Assembly: GCA_023423335.1 (NCBI GenBank)
Contig: JAFAFU010000045.1
Span: 1-64,000, forward strand
DNA: 64,000 nucleotides
Direction: 5' to 3'
Source: Bacillota bacterium
Lineage (GTDB): Bacteria > Bacillota > Clostridia > Lachnospirales > Lachnospiraceae
Shown here: piece after piece, positions 25,083 through 33,464 of the stretch
Numbering within the stretch: the stretch's first letter is position 1
How the letters are laid out: every line of letters begins with the position of its first letter
Made by a program: the position numbers and the translations under genes
The notes under the pieces: generated by a model
Seen by the model: the letters and a program-made list of their open reading frames with translations, nothing else
What the model was told of the DNA's origin: nothing
Databases searched by the model: none

Positions 25083-27137
25083 ATGTCGATTAAAATTGCT
25101 TTAGCAGGCAACCCCAATAGTGGAAAAACAACATTATTTAATGAGATGACAGGCTCAAGGCAGCATGTCGGGAACTGGCCGGGTGTTACGGTTGATAAGA
25201 AGGAAGGCGTCTATAGAAAGAATAAGGAGGTCCTGCTACTGGATCTTCCCGGAACCTATTCTTTATCCCCGTATTCTACCGAAGAAATCATTGCAAGAGA
25301 TTACATTATAAATGAAAAGCCGGATGTTGTAATTAACATCGTGGATGGAACCAGTATAGAGAGAAACCTTTATCTGACACTTCAAATTATGGAAACCCGG
25401 ATTCCAATGGTAGTCGCACTTAATATGATGGATGAGGTAGAGGCAAAGGGTGACCGGATTGACCACAAGTTGCTTTCGGAGACTTTGGGAATTCCGGTTA
25501 TTCCTATTGTAGCCAGATCGGGTAAAGGCTTAAAGGAGCTGATGGATGCAGCTGTCGAAACAGCCAGATTACATAAGAGACCGAAACATTTGCAGGTATT
25601 TGATGATAATATCGAGGCCGCAATTGAGAAAATCGCCGGCCTGCTGGGGGATTCGGAAGAGGATGACAACAGATGGAAGGCAATTAAGCTGGCAGAAGGG
25701 GACGAAATCGTTGCCTCAAAGCTTTCGGAGGGGACCAGGACAGCGGTTGCTGAAGTGATCAAAGAGGCAGAGGCGAAAGCGGATGGGGATACAGAGGCGA
25801 AAGTCGCAGACCTCCGTTACCAGTACATAACAAAGCTTGTCAAGCATGCCGTTGCCAAGGCGAAAAGCGGCCATACCCAGACAAAATCGGATTATATCGA
25901 TAAGGTGCTGACGAATCGTATTCTGGCGCTTCCTATTTTTGCAGTCATTATGTATCTGCTATTTTCCTTTACCTTCAGTGAGAATTTTCTGCTGATTGAA
26001 GGCCTGCCCAGCCCGGGAATATGGCTGGCCGGTTTGGTAGAGGAAGGCTGGGGACTGCTGACCTCAGGGGTAGAGGGACTGCTGGAGAGCGCCGGTGCTT
26101 CGGGATGGGCTCATTCCTTAATCATTGATGGCGTCATGAACGGAATTGGTGCGGTGGCCGGTTTCCTGCCGCTTGTACTGGTATTGTTCCTGCTTCTGTC
26201 CTTCCTGGAAGACAGCGGCTATATGGCAAGAGTTGCTTTTGTTATGGACCGCATATTTAGACACCTCGGACTGTCCGGAAAATCCTTTATCCCTTTATTA
26301 ATGGGCTTTGGCTGTTCCGTACCCGCACTGATGGCTTCCAGAACCCTGGACAGTGATAAGGACAGGAAGATCACCATGATGATTACTCCGTTCATGTCCT
26401 GCGGCGCAAAGCTGCCGATTTATGCTATGTTTACCGCAACCCTGTTTGAGAGCAGTAATAAGACCCTGATTATATTCTCCATTTATATGCTGGGCCTGGT
26501 CGTGGCTGTTATCAGCGCGCTGATATTAAGCAAGTTTGTGATTAAGGGTGATACTTCAAGCTTTATTATGGAGCTTCCCCAATATCGTTTTCCTACGGTG
26601 AAGAGTATATTAATTCATGCCTGGGAGAAGGTAAAGGGCTTTGCGATTAAGGCAGGTACGATTATATTTGCTTCCACAATACTGATCTGGTTTTTATCCA
26701 GCTTTAACTTTACCGGCATGGTGGACATGGAGGATAGCTTCCTGGCCACGATCGGTAATGCTATCAAGCCCATCTTCGCTCCCCTTGGTTTTGCTGATTG
26801 GAGAGCATCGGTCGGTGTAGTAACCGGTTGGATTGCGAAGGAGAATATTGTTGCAACCTTTGGGCAGTTGTTTGGACAGATCAGTGATGAAGGGGTTCTT
26901 GAAACGATTATGGCAGGGGAACAGGCACTTCCGCAGATTAAGGATGTATTTAACGGTGTGACAGCATTTTCCTACATGGCCTTTAACCTGCTCTGCATGC
27001 CCTGCTTCGCAGCGGTTGGTGCGATCCGCAGGGAAATGGGCTCATGGAAATGGACCCTGCGGGCCGTTGGCTTCCAGATGCTGGTTGCTTATATTGTAGC
27101 ATTAATCGTAAATACAATAGGGAGTCTGATATTCTGA
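25083..27137 (+). CDS. feoB: Ferrous iron transporter FeoB
   Basis: 684 residues from ATG at 25083, 6 bases after AGGAGG (25071-25076); an upstream ATG at 25038 has no such site. The N-terminal G domain has G1 GNPNSGKTT (9-17), G2 in GNWPGVTVDKKEG, G3 DLPGTYSL and G4 NMMD. A helical guanine-dissociation-inhibitor-like region follows (~165-265), then about eight membrane helices with the two Gate domains, including conserved Cys in GFGCSVPA and MSCGAKLPIY. It imports Fe(II) under anaerobic, iron-poor conditions. Confidence 0.96.
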   Translation: MSIKIALAGNPNSGKTTLFNEMTGSRQHVGNWPGVTVDKKEGVYRKNKEVLLLDLPGTYSLSPYSTEEIIARDYIINEKPDVVINIVDGTSIERNLYLTLQIMETRIPMVVALNMMDEVEAKGDRIDHKLLSETLGIPVIPIVARSGKGLKELMDAAVETARLHKRPKHLQVFDDNIEAAIEKIAGLLGDSEEDDNRWKAIKLAEGDEIVASKLSEGTRTAVAEVIKEAEAKADGDTEAKVADLRYQYITKLVKHAVAKAKSGHTQTKSDYIDKVLTNRILALPIFAVIMYLLFSFTFSENFLLIEGLPSPGIWLAGLVEEGWGLLTSGVEGLLESAGASGWAHSLIIDGVMNGIGAVAGFLPLVLVLFLLLSFLEDSGYMARVAFVMDRIFRHLGLSGKSFIPLLMGFGCSVPALMASRTLDSDKDRKITMMITPFMSCGAKLPIYAMFTATLFESSNKTLIIFSIYMLGLVVAVISALILSKFVIKGDTSSFIMELPQYRFPTVKSILIHAWEKVKGFAIKAGTIIFASTILIWFLSSFNFTGMVDMEDSFLATIGNAIKPIFAPLGFADWRASVGVVTGWIAKENIVATFGQLFGQISDEGVLETIMAGEQALPQIKDVFNGVTAFSYMAFNLLCMPCFAAVGAIRREMGSWKWTLRAVGFQMLVAYIVALIVNTIGSLIF

Positions 27138-27158
27138 TAAAAGTATAGGGGGCCGGAT

Positions 27159-27611
27159 ATGACTGAAATTGTCCACCAGGATAGAGCATCATCCGTACAG
27201 AGCATAGAACGGATAGAGTTTATTATGGAGGAGCTGAAGAAGAGAAAGTATCGATTAACCTATCAGAGAAAACTGATGTTGGAAATGCTGTTAAACAATA
27301 CTTGCTCCAGCTGTAAGGAAATCCATGAGAAGGTAAAGGAGCTGGACCCCAATATAGGAATTGCCACAGTATACCGTATGGTAAAGCTGTTGGAGGATCT
27401 CGAAATACTGGACCAAAGGAGACTTTACCGGATTGCCGGAGGCAGCTCGCCGAAACACCGGGAGGCTGAAATTATTCTGACGGATGGGATGACCAAACAT
27501 GAGATAAATAAGGGAACCTGGTTTGCCGAACTTAAGCAGGAGATTAAAGACAAGGGTTATACAGACCGCCATAGGATATCCGTAATAATACAGATATCGA
27601 CTATAGAGTGA
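27159..27611 (+). CDS. Fur-family regulator with degenerate metal-binding domain
   Basis: 150 residues. The Fur winged helix is clear (YRLTYQRKLMLEMLLNN, SCKEIHEKVKELDPNIGIAT, VYRMVKLLEDLEILD). After that the usual HHHH-type site and the CxxC zinc site of Fur, Zur and PerR are absent; instead the C-terminal half reads GGSSPKHREAEIILTDGMTK and ends ISVIIQISTIE. It is 21 bases after feoB, so in the iron operon. It may sense something other than iron, or form non-canonical dimers. The start at ATG 27159 is the only one with a G-rich upstream site; the ATG at 27225 is an alternative. Confidence 0.82.
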   Translation: MTEIVHQDRASSVQSIERIEFIMEELKKRKYRLTYQRKLMLEMLLNNTCSSCKEIHEKVKELDPNIGIATVYRMVKLLEDLEILDQRRLYRIAGGSSPKHREAEIILTDGMTKHEINKGTWFAELKQEIKDKGYTDRHRISVIIQISTIE

Positions 27612-27654
27612 AACGAATTGGTAATTCGTCTGAATTAGGTAATTCGCTTTGAAT

Positions 27655-27800
27655 TGAGTGCCTGTAAAGCAGGCAAATGCCTCATAAGGCAGATGGAGGT
27701 TAGGTTGAAAAGAAAAACGCTTTTCAACCGACGAAGAGCACTTACGTGCTTTTCGCTTGGGTTTTGTATGCCGCCTTTAGGCGGCAGATGGAGGTTATTT
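27655..27800 (+). repeat. Five-hairpin leader array (family L, full copy)
   Basis: In order: GCCTG-TAAAG-CAGGC, TGCCT-CATA-AGGCA followed by GATGGAGGTTA, GGTTGAAAAG/CTTTTCAACC (27703-27729), a stem around AGCAC-TTAC-GTGCT, and GCCGCC-TTTA-GGCGGC (27770-27785) followed by AGATGGAGGTTA. The last unit places GGAGG exactly before the ATG at 27801. The second half recurs on the other strand at 45104-45184. Confidence 0.8.
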
Positions 27801-27950
27801 ATGATTGATTATATCATTGGAATTGGAGTTGTATTGATTCTCATACTCATAGTCAGAAGAGGTATCAAAAAATCAAAAAGCGGCAGCCACGGCTGCTGCG
27901 GCTGCAGCAGCTGTCCTTCTTCACAGCTGTGCGGTAAAGAAGAAGAGTAA
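27801..27950 (+). CDS. FeoB-associated Cys-rich membrane protein
   Basis: 49 residues from ATG at 27801 (GGAGGTTATTT before it). One membrane helix (IIGIGVVLILILIV), then a basic stretch and a cysteine cluster CCGCSSCPSSQLC. This is the build of the FeoB-associated family (often called FeoC-like in Firmicutes), thought to support FeoB. It lies at the end of the feo gene group but after its own structured leader. Confidence 0.88.
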   Translation: MIDYIIGIGVVLILILIVRRGIKKSKSGSHGCCGCSSCPSSQLCGKEEE

Positions 27951-27999
27951 CAGTCAACCATACACCGCATCATTAGGAATACTGGTATAATAAAGAGAG

Positions 28000-28045
28000 T
28001 GAGGCTCCATATACTTCCCGTCAATAGGAAATATAGGGAGCCTCA
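28000..28045. terminator. Hairpin between convergent genes
   Basis: TGAGGCTCC/GGAGCCTCA, placed between the Cys-rich gene and the end of the minus-strand HAAS-type gene. The T tail is weak. Confidence 0.5.
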
Positions 28046-28085
28046 TTGAATTTGCGTTGATGCCGCAGACCCTATCCCAACCAGG

Positions 28086-29081
28086 CTATTTTAGCCTGTG
28101 CTTAAAGGTTTTGTATAGGGTTATACCGATTCCTGCCAGATATATGATAATCAGACAGGTGGCAAAGTTGGAGGTGATGATATTCCAGAGGTTATTTACT
28201 GCCGAAATATCTCCGAAAAATCCCGGGAAATTTTCATTCCATATGGGATATGCGGTAAAGATTATGACGGCAAGCAGCATTTCACTTAAGCTGCAGGTTA
28301 CATCGAAGACCGCGTATCTTATATTGTACTGCCGTTCAATCAGGGCATAAATGTTTTTCAGTATCCCTAAACCGATACCGATCAGGAACAGGGGCAGAAT
28401 ATCTTCCAGTACGATCAGGTCAAATACCGGGTAAGCTGTGAGGTTACCGTCCTTTACCAGATATATGCCGAACAGCCGGGGAGCGGAGGTAAACAATATC
28501 AAAAGGAATATATGGAATATGATACCGACGACGGATTCAGATATGGGGATTTTTGTTTCATTCCTTGGTACGGGAGGCAGGGAAGATACTTCCCAGGCAG
28601 ATGAAAGCTCCCCGGTGCTGACACCCTTGTATTCCAGCAGCGCGAAGATTCCGGTCACCCATGCAAAAGCCCCCAAAAGGCCGTTCCAGATGTGGGAAAA
28701 CCAATTTCCGATATAAACATACCATACCTGCCTTTCTCCTGTTATCAGCTCCAGGACAGTGACAACGGTCATCGCCAGCAGGACAGAAGAGAGAACAATC
28801 TTAAGCAGCATAAGATAAGTAGGGAAGAGTCCGGGCCCGATCAGATACCGGGATTTTCCCCTGTAATTTTCCGCAAGCGTGGCGGGATCACCCAGCTCGG
28901 TTAATACGGCATCCATCTCCTGTTTTGACGGCTCCGCAGCCTTTGATCTGGCTTCGAGCATCTCATAAATCAGGCTCTTTATTTCCTCTTCGATATCTTT
29001 ATTCGAAGAGGGTAAATGCTTTTTTACCTGATATATATAACGTTCAATCATTTCTTCATGATAACTTTTCTGCTTCCCCAC
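28086..29081 (-). CDS. HAAS-type membrane protein, partner of PadR
   Basis: 331 residues from GTG at 29081 (AGGAGG upstream, inside padR). The N-terminal ~85 residues match the helical HAAS-type domain (YIYQVKKHLPSSNKDIEEEI, LTELGDPATLAENYRG), normally found in genes paired with PadR regulators. The rest has about five or six membrane helices and no enzyme motif. It overlaps padR by 26 bases. The role is probably membrane signalling or envelope stress; the ligand is unknown. Confidence 0.82.
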   Translation of the reverse strand: MGKQKSYHEEMIERYIYQVKKHLPSSNKDIEEEIKSLIYEMLEARSKAAEPSKQEMDAVLTELGDPATLAENYRGKSRYLIGPGLFPTYLMLLKIVLSSVLLAMTVVTVLELITGERQVWYVYIGNWFSHIWNGLLGAFAWVTGIFALLEYKGVSTGELSSAWEVSSLPPVPRNETKIPISESVVGIIFHIFLLILFTSAPRLFGIYLVKDGNLTAYPVFDLIVLEDILPLFLIGIGLGILKNIYALIERQYNIRYAVFDVTCSLSEMLLAVIIFTAYPIWNENFPGFFGDISAVNNLWNIITSNFATCLIIIYLAGIGITLYKTFKHRLK

Positions 29082-29427
29082 TTCTGGTATCCTCCTGTTC
29101 CATTAATTTATTCATTTCTTCCACCATCTTAAGCCAATGCATTCTTAAACGGCTATATACCTCATTACCCAAAGCTGTTGTCATATAGTATTTTCTTGGC
29201 TTGGTGCCTGAGGTTTCCCATTCACTTTTAAGCAAGCCTTGCTTCTCCAGACGGCGGAGCAGGGGATATAGGGTATTTGCTTCCACCGGCACACCGCAAT
29301 CACCGAGCTGCTGAACAAGGGAGTAGCCGTAAAGAGGTTTGGACAGCTGGCTAAGCACACTTAAAACAATGGTTCCCCGCCGCAGTTCCAGAATTAATCC
29401 GGATAATAAATCTTCTTGTATGGACAC
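29056..29427 (-). CDS. PadR-family transcriptional regulator
   Basis: 123 residues from GTG at 29427 (GGAGGTGG upstream). PadR winged helix: LRRGTIVLSVLSQLSKPLYG, EANTLYPLLRRLEKQGLLKS, EWETSGTKPRKYYMTT. A C-terminal dimerisation helix follows. It probably represses its own operon with the downstream HAAS-type protein through the palindrome in the promoter. Confidence 0.92.
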   Translation of the reverse strand: MSIQEDLLSGLILELRRGTIVLSVLSQLSKPLYGYSLVQQLGDCGVPVEANTLYPLLRRLEKQGLLKSEWETSGTKPRKYYMTTALGNEVYSRLRMHWLKMVEEMNKLMEQEDTRSGEAEKLS

Positions 29428-29447
29428 TTATAACCACCTCCATAATT

Positions 29448-29477
29448 ATTATACTGTGTATCACACAATAATGTCAA
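29448..29477 (-). promoter_or_regulatory. padR promoter with embedded dyad
   Basis: Minus strand: TTGACA (29477-29472), an 18-base spacer and TATAAT (29453-29448). The spacer holds TGTG-TGATA-CACA, a dyad suited to PadR autorepression. Confidence 0.75.
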
Positions 29478-29656
29478 TAATAAAATATAATTAATATTAT
29501 AATATTTTTAAATATAGATTTTAAATTCTCCATAGGATTGATCCCATACAAATTCTTATTTTATAATTAGTTTAATTAATTTACAAATTAACAGTTGATA
29601 AATTTGGCAAAATAAATTATAATGCTTATAGGACATATAATTCATATTTTATATGA

Positions 29657-29857
29657 AATGATTTTGTCCAATACAATTACATACGGGTACCTGAAGGTTT
29701 ATCTCCTGCTCCGGAACATATCGTAAATTATTATCCTGAAATCAAGAATAGAAATATTAGAATTGCTAAGGATAATGATAGCTTGCTAAAGCATACGGAT
29801 TATCCTGTTACCGGAGATCTGGAACCGGCCGTAATGTATCAGAAAACACTTAAGTAA
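29657..29857 (+). pseudogene. 3' remnant of an unidentified gene upstream of xylA
   Basis: A 66-codon open stretch with protein-like composition but no start codon, reading NDFVQYNYIRVPEGLSPAPE, later NYYPEIKNRNIRI and ending VMYQKTLK before TAA at 29855-29857. Flanking DNA (29478-29656) is very AT-rich and non-coding. It appears to be the tail of a lost gene; I do not recognise the family. Confidence 0.4.
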
Positions 29858-29900
29858 AATAATGAAACACTATATCAATTATAAAAGGAGGAAATGATTT

Positions 29901-31217
29901 ATGTCTTATTTTAAAGTTGGTAAAATCAACTACGAAGGACCTCAGAGCAAAAACAATCTGTCCTTCAAATACTACAATCCCGATGAAGTAGTTATGGGCA
30001 AGTCTATGAAGGATCACTTAAGATTTGCCATGTCCTACTGGCATACCCTGACTTACATGGGGAATGATCCTTTTGGCGGCGCAACCATGCACCGTGACTG
30101 GGATAACACAGACGATGCCATGAAGAGGGCAAAGGAGAGAGTACATGCATCCTTCGAGTTGATGGAGAAGCTGCAGATTCCCTTCTTCTGCTTCCATGAT
30201 GCAGATATTGCTCCGAGAGCCGCTACTCTGGAGGAGACGAATAAGAATTTAGACGAGATCGTTGCTGTAATCAAAGAAGAAATGGCACGTACCGGCATCA
30301 AATGCTTATGGGGTACCACCAATGCCTTCAGTGATGATAAATTCGTTCACGGTGCGGGAACCTCCTGCAATGCAACCGTATTTGCATATGCTGCAGCTCA
30401 GATCAAGAAGGCTATGGAGATCACTAAGGATTTGGGCGGTGTTAACTATGTATTCTGGGGCGGGCGTGAAGGCTACGAGACCTTACTGAATACCGATACC
30501 GGTTTAGAGCTTGATAACCTGGCAAGATTACTGCAGATGGCGGTTGATTATGCGAAGGAGATCGGCTTTACGGGACAGTTCTTAATCGAGCCCAAGCCGA
30601 AGGAACCTACAAAGCATCAGTATGATTTTGACGCGGCTACCGTACTTGCTTTCTTAAGAAAATACAACCTGCAGGATTACTTCAAGATGAACATTGAAGC
30701 AAACCATGCAACCCTGGCACAGCATACCTTCCAGCATGAGCTGAACATGAGCAGAATTAACGGTGTTCTTGGAAGCGTTGATGCCAACACCGGCGATCCG
30801 ATGCTTGGATGGGATACGGACCAGTTCCCTACCAGCGTTTACGATACGACTCTTGCAATGTATGAAATCCTGCTGGCAGGCGGCTTTACCAAGGGCGGTC
30901 TGAACTTTGACTCCAAGGTTCGTCGTGCTTCCTTTGAGGATGACGATTTATTCTACTCCTACATCGCAGGTATGGATGCCTTCGCCAGAGGCTTAAAGGT
31001 AGCTGCTAAGCTCCTTGAGGATAAGGTGTTTGAGAACTTCAAGGCTGAGCGCTATGCAAGCTATAACAGCGGGATCGGTAAGGATATCGTTGACGGTAAG
31101 GTTGGCTTTAAGGAATTAGAGGCCTATGCATTACAGAACGGTGCCACACCGAACAGATCCGGCAGACAGGAATTACTGGAGAGCATCTTAAACCAGTATA
31201 TTATCGAAACAAAATAA
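29901..31217 (+). CDS. xylA: Xylose isomerase (class II)
   Basis: 438 residues, class II length. It interconverts D-xylose and D-xylulose. Catalytic H99 and D102 lie in FCFHDAD, the metal site includes LIEPKPKEPTKHQYDFD and IEANHATLA, and VDANTGD supplies further ligands. AAAGGAGG precedes ATG 29901. Codon use is visibly more biased (AAG, GAG, TTA, CTG) than in neighbours, suggesting high expression. There is no xylB or xylR beside it; the sugar-sensing trio at 59.9-64 kb may be related in function. Confidence 0.97.
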   Translation: MSYFKVGKINYEGPQSKNNLSFKYYNPDEVVMGKSMKDHLRFAMSYWHTLTYMGNDPFGGATMHRDWDNTDDAMKRAKERVHASFELMEKLQIPFFCFHDADIAPRAATLEETNKNLDEIVAVIKEEMARTGIKCLWGTTNAFSDDKFVHGAGTSCNATVFAYAAAQIKKAMEITKDLGGVNYVFWGGREGYETLLNTDTGLELDNLARLLQMAVDYAKEIGFTGQFLIEPKPKEPTKHQYDFDAATVLAFLRKYNLQDYFKMNIEANHATLAQHTFQHELNMSRINGVLGSVDANTGDPMLGWDTDQFPTSVYDTTLAMYEILLAGGFTKGGLNFDSKVRRASFEDDDLFYSYIAGMDAFARGLKVAAKLLEDKVFENFKAERYASYNSGIGKDIVDGKVGFKELEAYALQNGATPNRSGRQELLESILNQYIIETK

Positions 31218-31280
31218 TAGGGAATCGGCTTATATATCAGCAATAAAAGCAGGCTGGTGTACCGATAGAGATAATGATAC

Positions 31281-31341
31281 AAGAGGCACCGGATACTTCC
31301 TTCACACATAATGTGCATATAGGAAGCATCCGGTGCCTCTT
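31281..31341. terminator. xylA / ferredoxin bidirectional hairpin
   Basis: Long stem AAGAGGCACCGGAT/ATCCGGTGCCTCTT plus inner ACTTCC/GGAAG pairing, between convergent xylA and the ferredoxin gene. Confidence 0.7.
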
Positions 31342-31393
31342 GGTCGGCTGCTGTGCTTATACAACAGTCCCTCTGTTCTTATACTATGTACAA

Positions 31394-31582
31394 TTATTCG
31401 ACGGTAATGACACTGACAGGGCAGCCATCCGCAGCTTCGGTTGCAGCATCCTCTTCATCCGCGGGAACCGGGTCCGTATAGACCTCAGCTATGCCGTCAT
31501 CCGCCATACGGAATACTGAGGGGCAGGTATCCGCACAAAGTCCGCAGCCGATACAGCCATCGTGATCAATTAAAGCTTTCAT
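31394..31582 (-). CDS. Single-cluster [4Fe-4S] ferredoxin
   Basis: 62 residues. C10-x2-C13-x2-C16-x3-C20 in DGCIGCGLCADTCPSVF, with C54 in ADGCPVSVITVE: cluster ligands C10, C13, C16 and C54, while C20 is the extra Cys seen in Thermotoga-type ferredoxins. An acidic loop (DPVPADEEDAATEAADG) is typical. It carries low-potential electrons; ATG at 31582 has AAGGAGG upstream. Confidence 0.93.
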   Translation of the reverse strand: MKALIDHDGCIGCGLCADTCPSVFRMADDGIAEVYTDPVPADEEDAATEAADGCPVSVITVE

Positions 31583-31814
31583 TGTATTTACCTCCTTTAT
31601 ATTTGCTCAGCCGTCCTGCGGGCAGGGGCTGATTATTTTCTTATTCACTAATCCGGGTGATACCCATAGTATACCACATATATATGGTTTGTTAAGTAAA
31701 ATTTGTATCAAAAGAAGGAAAAACTGGCGTTATATTATTGAGCTTTGTACCATTTTGTGGTATACATATTATAGTAAGGACATGTAAACACTTAAATCAT
31801 ATGGAGGTTATGCT

Positions 31815-31976
31815 ATGAAAAAATACGAATGCACGGCATGTGGTTACATCTATGATGAAGAATTAGGTGATCCGGACAGCGGAGTAGCACCCGGTACCAA
31901 ATGGGAAGATGTTCCTGAGGATTGGGTTTGCCCCGTCTGCGGAGTAAGCAAGGATGAATTTGAAGAAATAAAGTAA
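31815..31976 (+). CDS. Rubredoxin
   Basis: 53 residues. Two iron-binding knuckles: C6-TA-C9-GY and C39-PV-C42-G, with YDEELGDPDSGVAPGT and WEDVPEDWVCPVCG, the classic rubredoxin fold. GGAGG lies directly upstream. A possible promoter is TTGTAC (31745) with TATTAT (31767). It donates electrons to reductases that detoxify oxygen or peroxide; the ferritin-like protein at 56665 is a candidate partner. Confidence 0.97.
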   Translation: MKKYECTACGYIYDEELGDPDSGVAPGTKWEDVPEDWVCPVCGVSKDEFEEIK

Positions 31977-31984
31977 GAATTGAG

Positions 31985-32018
31985 CTGCCAGGATAAAAGA
32001 TCCTGGCAGTTGCTTTTT
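31985..32018 (+). terminator. Rubredoxin gene terminator
   Basis: CTGCCAGGAT-AAAAG-ATCCTGGCAG followed by TTGCTTTTT. Confidence 0.9.
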
Positions 32019-32074
32019 GTGAAGAGATATTCCATTGACATGGCAGGCATTACCCTTTATAATATCCACGGTAA

Positions 32075-32250
32075 GCGGATTAGTCTATGCAGTTTAAGGC
32101 ATTTATCAAGCTTGCTTGAATAGATGCCTTAAACTGCATGGATAAGCGCAGCGTGAATAGTGAATCCTGCGGATTCACAGGAAACTTCGTTTCTGAGTTC
32201 CTAATCCGCGTATTGCTAAGCGCAGCAGTGAACAGTGAATCCTGCGGATA
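32075..32250. repeat. Multi-branched palindromic element before the cysteine desulfurase gene
   Basis: An outer stem GCGGATTAG (32075-32083) / CTAATCCGC (32201-32209) encloses a perfect 16-bp stem ATGCAGTTTAAGGCAT (32087-32102)/(32124-32139), a TGAATCC/GGATTCA hairpin (32161-32177) and GAAAC-TTC-GTTTC. A direct repeat beginning TAAGCGCAGC and ending GAATCCTGCGGAT occurs at about 32143 and 32218. No coding frame. It could be a structured RNA or a mobile palindrome. Confidence 0.6.
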
Positions 32251-32292
32251 CAAATGTGATATTCAAGCAGATATAAAGGATTGGGTGATATT

Positions 32293-33414
32293 ATGATATA
32301 CCTTGATTATGCAGCTAACACTCCGGCAGATAAAGAGGTGCTGGAGGTTTATTATAAAGAAAGTATGACTGCTCTGGCCAATCCGAATTCCAAGCATCTG
32401 CTTGGCAGGGAAGCAAAGCGGCGGCTGGAGGAAATAACCGCAGGAATTGCAGACCTGCTACAGGTAAAGCCTTCTGAAATCATCTATACCTCCGGCGCCA
32501 GTGAAGCTAATAATCTGGCCATCAAAGGGCTTGCGATATCAAACAGGCAGAAGGGGAAGCACATCATCTCTACCTGTCTGGAACATCCTTCTGTCAGCGG
32601 GGCCCTGACCTACCTGCAATCCCAGGGCTTTGAAATTGATCTGGTGGATATTACCGAGGATGGTCTGGTGGACCCGGAGCATCTGCGGGAGCTATTGAGA
32701 AAGGATACGATACTGGTATCGGTCTGTACGGTGGATAGCGAGCTGGGAGTCCTGCAGCAGATAACGGAAATCGGAGAAATACTGAAGGACTATCCGGACT
32801 GCCGGTTCCATACCGACGCCACGCAGGCGGTCGGTAAACTTAAGGTCTCCTTTGAGGCTGCGGATTGTATCACCTTCGCCCCCCATAAATTCTTCGGACT
32901 GAATAGTTCAGGGGTACTGGTTAAGAAGGAAGCGGCGGTATTGGAGCCGCTGATCCACGGGGGAAGCAGTACGACCCTCTACCGCAGCGGGACTCCGGAC
33001 CTGCCCATGGCAGCAGCAGCGTACAGAGCCTTGGAGCTTGCTCTCGGAAATCTGGATTTAAGATATGAATATATCCGGAAGCAGAACGAATATCTGAGGC
33101 AGAAGCTATCTGCCTATAAGAAGGTTCGTTTCAACAGTACAAGGTATTCGGTGCCGCACATCCTGAACCTGAGCGTACAGGGGGTGAAAGCGGCGCAATT
33201 CACGGAGGCCCTGGAGCAGGAGGGGATCTGTATCTCTGTAAAGTCAGCCTGTTCGGTGCTTAATATACCCTCCAGGCCGGTCTATGCCATAACGAAGGAT
33301 AAGAGGAATGCGATGTCCTCCTGGAGAATTAGCCTCAGTCACCTGACGGCAAGGGAGGAGCTTATCCGGTTCATGGAAGCCTTTGATGTGTGTTATCAAA
33401 GGCTGGCCTTATAA
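32293..33414 (+). CDS. Cysteine desulfurase (NifS/IscS-like)
   Basis: 373 residues from ATG at 32293; a TTG at 32281 is an alternative. PLP fold: TSGASEANNLAIKGL, HIISTCLEHPSV, the PLP lysine in FAPHKFFGLNSSG and the active-site Cys in VKSACSV. It moves cysteine sulfur to acceptors. It is followed within 50 bases by a TtcA-like thiolase and TcdA, so it likely feeds tRNA modification, like CsdA with CsdL in E. coli. Confidence 0.93.
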   Translation: MIYLDYAANTPADKEVLEVYYKESMTALANPNSKHLLGREAKRRLEEITAGIADLLQVKPSEIIYTSGASEANNLAIKGLAISNRQKGKHIISTCLEHPSVSGALTYLQSQGFEIDLVDITEDGLVDPEHLRELLRKDTILVSVCTVDSELGVLQQITEIGEILKDYPDCRFHTDATQAVGKLKVSFEAADCITFAPHKFFGLNSSGVLVKKEAAVLEPLIHGGSSTTLYRSGTPDLPMAAAAYRALELALGNLDLRYEYIRKQNEYLRQKLSAYKKVRFNSTRYSVPHILNLSVQGVKAAQFTEALEQEGICISVKSACSVLNIPSRPVYAITKDKRNAMSSWRISLSHLTAREELIRFMEAFDVCYQRLAL

Positions 33415-33464
33415 TTGAATTGTCCGCATAAATCATGAAACAGACAATAGAAAGTGGTAAAATA

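Noticed and set aside
27655..27800. CRISPR-like array
   Set aside because: The units are different hairpins, not identical repeats with spacers, and no cas genes are present.
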